From NCBI GenBank assembly GCA_032433765.1, contig JAVIAB010000025.1:36572756-36636755 (forward strand): a stretch of DNA of 64,000 nucleotides, given 5' to 3'. Both the position numbers and the translations under genes were made by a program. Source of the DNA: Megaustenia siamemsis. Lineage: Eukaryota > Mollusca > Gastropoda > Stylommatophora > Ariophantidae. Below, in pieces: positions 27,590 to 39,284 of this stretch (within the stretch, counting starts at the first letter, position 1; the number at the start of each line of letters is the position of its first letter). A model generated the notes under the pieces. That model was given only the letters and a program-made list of their open reading frames with translations, was not told the DNA's origin and searched no databases.

Positions 27590-27950
27590 GCCATATTTAT
27601 CATCGAATGTGGAAGTGTAGGCAACTTAATCTCCGACTAAATACGTCACACAAAACGGAAATCGTAGTTCTCCACGATTGATGGTTTGCTGCTAGTTCTT
27701 GTATTTCTTGTAGTTCTTGGTTGCCTATTAGTCCCATGGTTGAACCTTCCCTAGTAATTGTTCTGCGTAGCAAATCTCTTAGTCTGCCTTGTTTTCTATT
27801 ACCAGATGGTTTCCACATGAATGCCTGATGGGCAAGTCTTTCTTCATTCATTCTCAGCACATGACCGATGTATTTCCTCCTTCTTATAAAGCTCAACACG
27901 TATTCTTGTTTTGATTCCTCACTTATCTGTTTATTTGAAATGTAACGTTG
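27590..27950 (-). mobile_element. LINE reverse-transcriptase C-terminal fragment
   Basis: The minus strand reads ISEESKQEYVLSFIRRRKYI then GHVLRMNEER, QAFMWKPSGNRKQGRLRDLL and RRTITREGST…NHQSWRTTISVLC. This matches the layout of the C-terminal region of LINE ORF2 proteins (RRRKWIGHVLRM…W.P.GKRKRGRP…WR..V). It is 5'-truncated where the 15-bp satellite begins at about 27955. Confidence 0.8.
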
Positions 27951-27954
27951 CTTG

Positions 27955-30900
27955 TGATATGATGGTGACGATATGATGGTGATATGATGGTGATATGACG
28001 GTGATATGACGATATGATGGTGATATGACGATGTGATGGTGATATGACGATGTGATGGTGATATGATGGTGATATGACGATGTGATGGTGATATGATGGT
28101 GATATGATGGTGATATGACGATGTGATGACGATATGATGATGACGATGTGATGGTGATATGACGATGTGATGACGATATGATGGTGACGATGTGATGACG
28201 ATATGATGGTGACGATGTGATGACGATATGATGGTGACGTTGTGATGACGATATGATGGTGACGATGTGATGGTGATGACGATATGATGGTGATGACGAT
28301 ATGATGGTGATGACGATATGATGGTGATGGCGATATGATGGTGATGGCGATATGATGGTGATATGACGATATGATGGTGATGGCGATATGATAGTGATAT
28401 GACGATATGATGGTGATATGACGATATGATGGTGATGGCGATATGATGGTGATGGCGATATGATGGTGATATGATGATATGATGGTGATGGCGATATGAG
28501 GGTGATATGACGATATGATGGTGATATGACGATATGATGGTGATGGCGATATGATGGTGATATGACGATATGATGGTGATATGACGATGTGATGGTGATA
28601 TGATGATGTGATGGTGATATGATGGTGATATGACGATGTGATGGTGATATGACGATATGATGGTGATATGACGATATGATGGTGATATAACGATGTGATG
28701 GTGATATGACGATATGATGGTGATATGACGATATGATGGTTATACGACGATGTGATGGTGATATGACGATGTGATGGTGATATGACGATGCTATGGTGAT
28801 ATGACGATGTTATGGTGATATGATGGTGATATGACGATGTGATGGTGATATGACGATATGATGACGATATGATGGTGACGATATGATGACGATATGATGA
28901 TGACGATGTGATGACGATATGATGGTGACGATGTGATGACGATATGATGGTGACGATATGATGGTGATGACGATATGATGGTGATATGACGATATGATGG
29001 TGATATGACGATATGATGGCGATGGCGATATGATGGTGATATGACGATATGATGGTGATGGCGATATGATGGTGATGACGATATAATGGTGATATGACGA
29101 TATGATGGTGATGACGATATGATGGTGATGGCGATATGATGGTGATATGACGATATGATGATGATGACGACATAATAATGATGACGATATGGTGATGGTG
29201 ACGATATGATGGTGATGACGATTTGATGATGATGACGATATGGTGATGATGACGATATGGTAATGGTGACGATATGATGATGATGACGATATGATAATGA
29301 TGACGATATGGTGATGATGACGATATGGTGATGGTGACGATATGGTGATGGTGACGATATGATAATGATGACGATATGGTGATGATGACGATATGGTGAT
29401 GATGACGATATGATGATAATGACGATATGATGATGATGACGATATGGTGATGATGACGATATGATAATGATGACGATATGGTGATGATGACGATATGGTG
29501 ATGATGACGATTTGATGATGATGACGATATGGTGATGGTGACGATATGATGGTGATGACAATATGATGGTGATGACGATATGATGATGATGACGATATGA
29601 TAATGATGACGATATGGTGATGGTGACGATATGATAATGATGACGATATGGTGATGATGACGATATGGTGATGGTGACGATATGATAGTGATGACAATAT
29701 GATGGTGATGACGATATGATGATGATGACGATATGATAGTGATGACAATATGATGGTGATGACAATATGATGGTGATGACGATATGATGATGATGACAAT
29801 ATGATGATGATGAAGATGACAATATGATGATGATGTCGATATGATGATGATGACGATATGGTGATGATGACGATATGATGATGATGACAATATGATGGTG
29901 ATGACGATATGGTGATGATGACGATATAATGATGATGACAATATGATGGTGATGACGATATGATGATGGTGACGATATGGTGGTGGTGACGATATGATGG
30001 TGAAGGCGATATGGTGATGGTGACGATATGATGATGATGACGATATGGTGATGGTGACGATATGATAGTGATGACGATATGATGATGACAATAAAGATGG
30101 TGATGACGATATGATGATGATGATGACAATATGATGATGATGGCGATATGATGATGATGACAATATGATGATGATGACGATATGGTGATGATGACGATAT
30201 GATGATGATGACGATATGATGATGATGACAATATGATGATGACGATATGGTGATGATGACGATATGATGATGATGACGATATGGTGATGATGACAATATG
30301 ATGATGATGACGATATGATGATGATGACAATATGATGATGATGACGATATGGTGATGATGACGATATGATGATGATGACAATATGATGATGATGACGATA
30401 TGATGATGGTGACAATATGATGATGATGACGATATGGTGATGATGACGATATGATGATGATGAATATATGATGGTGATGACGATATGATGATGGTGACGA
30501 TATGGTGATGGTGACGATATGATGATGATGACGATATGGTGATGGTGACGATATGATAGTGATGACGATATGATGGTGATGACGATATGATGGTGATGAC
30601 GATATGATGATGATGATGACGATATGATGATGATGATGACAATAAAGCTGGTGATGACGATATGATGGTGATGACGATATGATGTTGATGACGATATGAT
30701 GATGATGATGACGATATGATGGTGCTGACGATATGATGGTGATGACGATATGATGGTGATGACGATATGATGATGACGATATGTTGATGACGATATGATG
30801 GTGCTGACGATATGATGGTGCTGACGATATGATGATGATGACGAAATGATGGTGCTGACGATATGATGATGATGACGATATGATGATGACGATATGATGA

Positions 30901-33823
30901 TGACGATATGGTGGTGATGATATGATGATAACGATATAATGGTGGTGACGATATGATGATGATGGTGACGATATGATGATGATGATATGATGATGATGAT
31001 ATGATGATGACGATATGATGATGTGATGGTGATGACGATATGATAATGAAGGTGACGATATGATGGTACGATATAATGGTGACGATGTAATGGTGATGAC
31101 GATATGATGAGAACGACATGATGGTGACGATATGATGGTGATGACGATATGATGGTGATGACGATATGATGAGAACGACATGATGTTGACGATATGATAG
31201 TGAAGATATGATGATGACGAATTGATGGTGAAGATATGATGGTGACGATCTGATAGTGATATTATGGTGATGACGATATGATGGTGACGATGTGATGGTG
31301 ATATGATGGTGATGATGATATGATGGTGACGATGTGATGGTGATATGATGGTGATAATGATATGTTAGTGACGATGTGATAACGATATGATGGTGACGAT
31401 GTGATGACGACATGATGATGACGGTATGATGGTGACGATGTGATGGTGATACAATGGTGATGACGATATGATGGTGACGATGTGATGGTGATATCATGGT
31501 GATGCCAAGATGATGGTGGCGATGTGATGGTGATGACGATATGATGGTGATGACGATATGATGGTGACGATGTGATGGTGATGACGATGTGATAGTGATG
31601 ACGATATGATGGTAACGATGTGATGGTGATGACGATATGATGGTGACGATGTGATGGTGATGACGATATGATGGTGATGATAGGATGGTGATGACGATAT
31701 GATGGTGACGATGTTATAGTGATGACGATATGATGGTGATAACGATCTGATAGTGATGACGATATGATGGTGATGACGATATGATGGTGATAACAATGTG
31801 ATGGTGATGATGACAATATGATGGTGACGATATGATTGTGACGATATGATTGTGACGATGTGGTGGTGACGATATGATGGTGACGATGTGATGGTGATGA
31901 CGATATGATGATGACGATATAATGGTGACGATGTGATGGTGACGATATGATGGTGACGATGTGATGGTGATGACGACATGATGATGACGATATGATGATG
32001 ATGACGATGTGATGGTAATGACGATATGATAATGATGACGATGTGATGGTAATGACGACATGATGATGACGATATGATGCTGATGACGAAGTGATGGTAA
32101 TGACGACATGATGATGACGATATGTTGGTGACGATGTGATGGTAATGATGACATGATGATGACGATATGATAGTGACGATGTGATGGTGATGACGATATG
32201 ATGATGACGATATGATGGTTACGATATGATGATGACGATATGATGATGATGATATGATGGTGATAACGATATGATTGTGACGATATGATGATGACGATAT
32301 GATGACGACGATACGATTGATGGTAACGATATGATGATGACGATATGATGATGACGATATGATGGTGATAACGATATGATGATGACGATATGATGATGAC
32401 GATATTATGGTGATAATGATATGATTGTGACGATATGATGATGACGATATGATGGTGACGATGTGATGGTGATGACGATATTATGGTGATAACAATATGT
32501 TTGTGACGATATGATGATGACGATATGATGACGATGATATGATTGATGGTAACGATATGATGGTAACGATATGATGATGACGATATGATACTGAGGATAT
32601 GATGATGACGATATGTTGGTGACGATGTGATGGTGACGATATGTTGGTGACGATGTGATGGTGATGACGACATGATGATGACGACATGATGGTGACGATG
32701 TGATGGTGATGACGACATGATGATGACGACATGATGGTGACGACATGATGGTGACGATGTGATGGTGATCACGATATGATGGTGACGACATGATGGTGAC
32801 GATATGTTGGTGACGACATGATGATGACGATATGTTGGTGACGATGTGATGGTGATGACGATATGATGATGACGATATGATGGTGACGACATGATGGTGA
32901 CGACATGATGGTGATGACGACAAGATGATGGCGATATAATGGTGACGACATGATGATGACTATATGATGATGAAGACATGATGGTGACGACATTATGATG
33001 ACGATATGATGGTGACGATGTGATGGTGATGACGATGACGATATGATGATGACGATATGATGATGACGATATGATGATGACGATATGATGGTTACGATGT
33101 GATGATGACGATATGATGATGACGATATGATGGTTACGATGTGATGATGACGATATGATGGTTACGATGTGATGATGATGATATGATGGTTACGATGTGA
33201 TGATGACGATATGATGATGACGATATGATGGTTACGATGTGATGATGACGATATGATGATGACGATATGATGGTTACGATGTGATGATGACGATATGATG
33301 GTTACGATGTGATGATGACGATGTGATGATGACGATATGATGGTTACGATATGATGGTTACGATGTGATGATGACGATGTGATGATGACGATATGATGGT
33401 TACGATGTGATGATGACGATGTGATGATGACGATATGATGATGACGATATGATGGTTACGATGTGATGATGACGATGTGATGATGACGATATGATGGTTA
33501 CGATGTGATGATGACGATATGATGGTTACGATGTGATGATGACGATGTGATGGTTACGATGTGATGATGACGATGTGATGATGACGATATGATGATGACG
33601 ATATGATGGTTACGATGTGATGATGACGATGTGATGATGACGATATGATGATGACGATATGATGGTTACGATGTGATGATGACGATATGATGATGACGAT
33701 ATGATGGTTACGATGTGATGATGACGATATGATGGTTACGATGTGATGATGACGATATGATGGTTACGATGTGATGATGACGATATGATGGTTACGATGT
33801 GATGATGACGATATGATGGTGAA
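27955..33823. repeat. 5.9-kb satellite based on 15-bp units (GATGATGACGATATG)
   Basis: Units are 12-18 bp permutations of GATGATGACGATATG, GATGGTGATATGAC and GATGGTTACGATGTG. Zones are visible: 27955-29160 rich in GGTGATATGACG, 29160-31000 rich in GATGATGACGATATGGT, 31000-33000 mixed, and 33000-33823 a regular alternation of GATGATGACGATATG with GATGGTTACGATGTG. All three minus frames stay open for about 800-900 codons (SSSSYRHHHHIVIII-type), a by-product of a 15-bp unit. No seed is proven, although it abuts a LINE end. Confidence 0.95.
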
Positions 33824-34259
33824 ATGTAGCGAAAAGAACGAACAAGGTTAACGACGTCATAGTAAAGGTTACTTCCGCCAGGTTGACCTCAGCCATGTCG
33901 TCCCTTGTGTCTGCCGCACGTTGGACATCCTTCATAATCTCTTTCCACAACATTTGACCTGTGCTTTGTTTCTAGAAGTTACTCCAGTATGTAACATTTT
34001 GATATAACTTGTGCTTGTTATTTCGCTCTTGTTCCAGACCATGTCAACTTGTTAAAAGTAAATAGTAAAAAGCTACCAACAGATGGCCTGTCCTCAGCCT
34101 GTAGTCAGTAGTTGAGTAGTCCTGTAGTTGGTGGTAGTTCCAGACAGTAGACGTAGACTTAACTTCATAGACTAGTAAGGCATGGGCATGTTATTAATTA
34201 TTTAATTTGTTATTTGTGTCACTGTTTAGTGGGTTAGTTAGATAAATAACACCAGAGCT
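33824..34259. other. Unassigned DNA
   Basis: Single-copy-looking sequence with no recognised gene, repeat or RNA. Confidence 0.5.
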
Positions 34260-34391
34260 AAAACTAAGAATAGAACAACGTTAGATTTTCTCAACATACC
34301 TGAATAATAGTGCAGAAACATGGACATTAGAAATTAGATTAGGCAAGAAAACAGAACAGAAAATTGAAGCCTTTGAAATGTGGATATATAA

Positions 34392-34441
<50 letters not shown>

Positions 34442-34740
34442 AGGTAGAATTGGATGGAAAGAAAAACAAACGATTAAGTCTTAAAACAACTAAAAATGAA
34501 AGGACAACTCGAGAACACTAATTACAATTCAAACAAGACAAATCATGACAAATGCCATTTTTGGGCCATGTTAAAAAGACACAACAGTCTACTAAAGGTA
34601 ATCCTGGAGGGGAAAATACAAGTTAAAAGAGTCAGAGGCAGACCCCAAGACTAACATGGACGAGTAGCATCAAAAGATGGACAAGTCAGCCTGCACAACA
34701 AAGACTACAGAGCAATATAAGTATTTATAGATATCTTACT
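34260..34740 (+). mobile_element. LINE family D 3' fragment
   Basis: Broken + frames read SAETWTLEIRLGKKTEQKIE, AFEMW, then after an (AT)n run RIGRIGWKEK…, and FGHVKRHNSLLKVILEGK. The same phrases occur in the minus-strand family D pieces at 51838-52640 (GHVKRHSRLLKVILEGKIHG) and 61859-62231 (RRIGSIGWKEKK…FFGHVKRHN). Several frameshifts make it a dead copy. Confidence 0.75.
34395..34437. repeat. (AT)n microsatellite inside a LINE fragment
   Basis: About 20 AT dinucleotides with small interruptions, lying between the AFEMW and RIGRIGW phrases of the LINE family D fragment. Confidence 0.9.
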
Positions 34741-35459
34741 GATCACCCTTACTAACTTACTGGTTACCCTTTTAAATGATTATTTTGATTAACCCTAGAT
34801 CACGAGACCCATTCATGAGTCATGTTTTACAAGACTGTAGTACAAATGACTACCACTGAAAAGTTACGTTTGGAAAAAATAAGATTTTCTTTGAACTCTT
34901 GCTACACAGATGTGTGTTTACCCTAGCAGAGACACTGGAGTCAGATGCAGTAATCATTTTCTGACTTAGGATGGATTTATGGCCGGAAATTTGACCCCAT
35001 TGCCTCGTTGCTACTACCAGAGGAGTTAATTGTCTATTGACATAGTGGCCGTCAGTCTGTCAATCCAGCCATGTGTTCAGCTTCCTCTCACTACTCTCAG
35101 TGCCGTTCGCTGGCTATCCCACGTTACAAAGATTTGTTTGATGTCTTGCCAACGCTAAGATGATTTCCCCTGGAATGAGAAAATAGAAAAAAAAAAGAAT
35201 TTCTTGAAAATTAGCTGAAAAGAAACAGCCACTTTTGCATGATAGCGTACTTTTTTTGGTGCACATGTTTGTGTCTGATTCAGCATCAAAGGAAACAAAA
35301 CCATCACTCTGTGGCCACAGGAAGTATTAATTAGAAAAGTAGGGGGGGGGGGAGTGACGTTTCCTTGCATGAATCTGAAATGTCAAAAATGTGTATTTCC
35401 AGTTGGTAATTTTTATGTCGGTCTCGTAATTTAGGATTAAATTAGTGGTGGTAGGAGGA
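34741..35459. other. Unassigned DNA upstream of the ASTE1-like gene
   Basis: No recognised gene or element. A G12 run lies at about 35341-35352. It could hold the promoter of the gene at 36005, but no TATA box or other core element stands out. Confidence 0.45.
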
Positions 35460-35705
35460 TAGTTATGTCAACCACATACAAGTGGAGATTATGTGAGGTT
35501 TTGTATGGAGCACGTATGTGAACAAGTAGAGTTTATGTGAGGTTTTCTGGAGCATATATGTGAACAAGTAGAGTTTATGTTATGTTTTGTCTGGAGCACG
35601 TATGTGAACAATTAGAGTTTATGTGAGGTTTTGTCTGGAACATGTATGTGAACAAGTAGAGTTTATGTGAGGTTTTGTCTGGAGCATATATGTGGACACA
35701 TGATC
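35460..35705. repeat. 44-bp minisatellite, about 5 units
   Basis: Units contain GTAGAGTTTATGTGAGGTTT then TGTCTGGAGCATATATGTGA and ACAA. It lies in the 5' flank of the ASTE1-like gene. Confidence 0.88.
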
Positions 35706-35821
35706 GCCAGGTAAATGATGCTCCCAACGACCCCACAGAGAAGAACAAGTAATAGTTTTGTGACTTATAACATGTTACAACATTCAGTACAGTCTCTGTA
35801 AGGGCACCTGTGGTGGGTGTA

Positions 35822-35935
35822 GCACTGGTAAAATCACCAAACCCAACAGTCTCATATCACTAAACCCAACAGTCTCATATCACTAAACCAAACAGTCTCA
35901 TATCACTAAACCCAGCAGTCTCGTATCACTTCATA
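35822..35935. repeat. 23-bp minisatellite, about 5 units
   Basis: Units contain CACTAAACCCAACAGTCTCA then TAT. It lies about 70 bp before the ASTE1 start codon, and ends before the probable 3' splice site CTGCCTTCCACAG (AG at 35971-35972). Confidence 0.9.
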
Positions 35936-36004
35936 GTTTATCTCAATGTTTACAATATGCTGCCTTCCACAGATCTCCCTGGTTTTGTCCCTGGAGCATG
36001 AGAG

Positions 36005-39000
36005 ATGGGCATCCATGGTTTGACAGGATTCATAGACAACAACCAGCATGTGTTGCACCAACACCAGCTACACGACAGCTCTGTGGTGCTGGACGGAAAC
36101 AACTTCTACCACTTCCTTTACTACGCTTGTCATGTCAGGTGTGGTTTCGGAGGGGATTATGATATTTTTAGAAAGAAAATCATCTCAACGTTTGAATCGT
36201 TCAAACTATGTGGGGTAACTCCAATTGTGGTCATGGATGGTGCTTACACTGTTGATGGAAGGAAGCTCAGGACCTCGTTATCCCGAGCCGTGGCTCGGAT
36301 CAGACTTGTGGATGTGATGGTCAATCACCAAAGAGGTCAAGCAATACCTGCCTTAGCCTACGAGACCTTCATGCAGACATTAAATGAGATCGGCATTTGT
36401 CACGTCACATGCCAATTTGAGGCAGATAATGAGATAGCCGTCCTGGCAAACAAACTGCAATGTCCGGTAATTAGCAACGACAGTGATTTTTACATTTTTG
36501 ACTTAAGTAATGGATTCTTGCCGCTGGATTATCTCGACTTCCGGCCGCTGCAAAAACAGAACCCTGAAGACACTTCTTCACTTTTTTACCTGCACTGCCA
36601 CAGGTATCATGTTGATGATTTCATAAACTCTTTTGATGGACTCAGTCGTTCGGTTCTTCCAGTATTTGCAAGTTTGCTTGGTAATGATTTTATTAACGCA
36701 AGTGCCTTTTCAACATTTTACTCACGAGTTAAAGTACCCAAAATTATTTCCAAAAAGTTTTCACTTCCGCCAAGATTATCGAAAGTCATCAGTGTCCTTC
36801 ACTGGCTTCACTCTCAGAATGAGGCTGTTGAGTTTCTTGATGTGAAAAGAGAGCTTCTAGAATTCATCAAACCAAGACGAAGAAAATTTGTCGAGAGGCT
36901 CTTTGTTACATCAGTGAACGGTTACGTTGATGTTACAAACTTTCAGGGGTTTGATCTCTTCCAAATTATAACAAGTGGTCCTGATCAATGTCATCTGACA
37001 GCAATGGAAGACTTCCGAAGTTACGGTGGGAATCCGTTTCCTGATTGGTTCATGAAATCGGTTTCCTGTGGAGAGATAACCCCTTCAATTTTAAATTGTG
37101 CAATCCTGCACAGAGTTATCATTCTTGCTCAAGTGGAAGACTTAAATCAGGCTTCGTCGTTCTTGTGTTCTTTGAGCTTGCGTCGTGTAATATATGGGAT
37201 TCTCTTTCAGGATGATTGTTCTCATAACATGAATAGTTCGCACAAGGAGCACGCTGCGGCTGATCAAACATCTTATGAATGTTTTCATGGAGACTCAAGT
37301 TTGGAACAATTGTCCGCAGAAATGATGGATGCAGAGCCATCTTTGATTTCAGATGTTAAAACACTAGAAGAAAATACAATAGTTGAAATGGATAAAGTTA
37401 ATGATGTTTGTGAAGAAAAGGAAAATGAGTTGATAGATGATGACGATGGTGTTGAAGTTAAAGTTTGTGAAAATGATGTAACAGCAGGCGAAAAGAAAAG
37501 GTTAAAGGATTCCGGGATAGAAGAGTACACGAGAATCAAGAAGAATTTGTTGAAGAGCTTGATTGAACCTTTGTTCACCGTGGGGAACATCTCTTTGCCT
37601 GGTCTGAACAGTTTAGGGGACATGACGTTGGAGGACAGAAGGTGTATTGTAAGGGAGTCTTTGGGAGTCCCGGAGTCCTTAATGAGCAGGTTCTGTGGAG
37701 ATCTTCAGCTCTTTGCTGCATGCATTGTTTTGTGGTCCCGCAATGCTGTGCCAAAGATCACATTGGCACATTTATACACTGTTATTGCTGGGGTGTTTAT
37801 GATCAAGATTGTGGCTTCGTTAGAACGGAGAAAAGGTGAGCTGGATCGGAAAGGTGAAAAATCTGGGAGAACTGGTGAATTACAAGAGAAGGTTGACCTT
37901 GATAAATCTGAAAGAAATGATGATTTTAAGGCTGATAATGATGATGATGAAATTAAAGGTGAGGAAAACAAGAAAGATAGTTGCAGTCAGTCTGGGAGAA
38001 AAGGTGATTCGACAGAGAAATGTTGTCAGTCTGGGAGAAAAGGTGATTTGACAGAGAAATGTTGTCAGTCTGGGAGAAAGGTGATTTGACAGAGAAATGT
38101 TGTCAGTCGGGAGAAAAGGTGATTTGACAGAGAAATGTTGTCAGTCTGGGAGAAAAGGGATTTGACAGAGAAATGTAATCAGTCTGGGATAAAATGTGAA
38201 AAAAGTAATGATAAACACACAAAGGTGAAAATGAATGAATTAGATGATAGAGTAGAGCTGATGACGATAGAAGTTGATCTATCTAGAACAAATGTTGAAT
38301 CTCAAAATAGTACTACCTGTCAGCTGTTGGGCGGAAAGATGAACTGAAGGAGACAGACATTAGTGGTACCAGCAGGTTGTCCAGCTTGGTTGTAGGAGAC
38401 AGTTCCACTGACTTGCTGGAGACAACGCAAGACGGAGACAAGATCAGCTATCATTCTTCTCCCATCAACATAGCTACAATCTGCTCAGATGCTGCGATCC
38501 GTGAGCTAGACAACGTCAGACAAAACTTCCACAAATACCACTCAAAGGGTCCAACCTTCAACAACAACAACCACTTCAACCCAGGAATATCTCACGCGTT
38601 TGCTCAGTTACAATCCTGCATCGTCGATGCTATTAACCTAAATAAACTTCTCCGATTTGCTTTCCCAAACATTCGTCCTGCTGAATCCATAAACGGAACC
38701 TTCCTCTACAATTTCTACGTGGATATTTCTACCCGTGCGAATATTGACCTATTTCTCGCCACAATGCTGGGAAGAAAGTCAAATCTATTTTCTAATTTTG
38801 AACTTTTTAAAAACATAATCGTTGACTTTGTTGGTGTCAATCATTTTGTACCGCCAGCGCCGGTGTCAAAGACGTCCAGAAAAAGGAAATCAAAAGTCAG
38901 AGAAAAACTGTTGCAACTGATGAGGTCACAACGGAGAAATCTGAGGGCAAGGAGCTTTCTGTGAAGTCTGTGGCTGGATTCAATCTTGCAAATAGATTTA

Positions 39001-39023
39001 GTGCTCTATCTATGGAAGATTGA
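36005..39023 (+). CDS. ASTE1: Asteroid homolog 1-like XPG/FEN1-family nuclease
   Basis: Human ASTE1 is a structure-specific nuclease of the FEN1/XPG superfamily reported to act in shieldin-linked DNA end processing; fly asteroid is its ortholog. The start is ATG 36005 (MGIHGLTGF, the usual XPG N-terminus), behind a likely acceptor at 35971-35972. The XPG N region covers about residues 1-100 and the XPG-I/asteroid domain about 110-240. The metal-binding acids of the family are all present: D30 (VVLDGNN), D78 (VVMDGAY), E139 and D141 (CQFEADNEIA), D159 and D161 (NDSDFYIF). The frame is open to a TGA at 38087-38089, within 39-bp repeats. Conserved-looking sequence continues to 38960 and, after one more shift, to NLANRFSALSMED and TGA at 39021-39023. 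Five single-base deficits account for all breaks. An acidic/lysine-rich linker (about 410-790) makes it longer than the roughly 680-residue human protein. It may be intact with sequence errors, spliced, or decaying. Confidence 0.85.
37985..38195 (+). repeat. 39-bp (13-codon) repeat inside the ASTE1 linker, about 5 units
   Basis: Units encode SGRKGDLTEKCCQ. Units 1 and 2 are exactly 39 bp; units 3, 4 and 5 are 38 bp, each with a different single-base loss (GAAAGG for GAAAAGG, GTCGGG for GTCTGGG, AAGGGATT for AAGGTGATT). Together the three losses restore frame, but a TGA falls in unit 3. Each unit carries AAAAGGTGATT, a fair 5' splice-site match. Confidence 0.9.
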
Positions 39024-39210
39024 GGGTAAATAGATTTGGAACTCTATCTGGAGAAGATTGAGAAAATAGATTTAGTGATTTATCTGGAGAAGATTGAGAA
39101 AATAGATTTAGTGATTTATCTGTAGAAGATTGAGAAAATAGATTTAGTGATTTATCTGTAGAAGATTAAGAAAATAGATTTAGTGATTTATCTGTAGAAG
39201 ATTGAAGGAT
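38985..39210. repeat. 36-bp minisatellite seeded by the ASTE1 stop region, about 6 units
   Basis: Units contain AAATAGATTTAGTGATTTAT then CTGTAGAAGATTGAGA. The first unit is the coding end AAT AGA TTT AGT GCT CTA TCT ATG GAA GAT TGA split across 38989-39023, so the array is made of copies of the last codons and stop of the gene and lies in its 3'UTR. Confidence 0.85.
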
Positions 39211-39284
39211 TGAGAAAAAATGGAAGATACATTGTGGTTGTGTAGACGACTTATCAGAGAGTTGGTTTTTTGGTAACTTTGGAT

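Noticed and set aside
27923..31497. Minus-strand frames of 796-895 codons rich in Ser, His, Ile, Tyr and Arg
   Set aside because: All three minus frames are open because the satellite unit is a multiple of 3 bp. Overlapping long frames in every phase are a repeat effect.
35341..35352. G12 run as a G-quadruplex promoter element of ASTE1
   Set aside because: It is a single homopolymer, not four spaced G-tracts, and there is no other promoter evidence.
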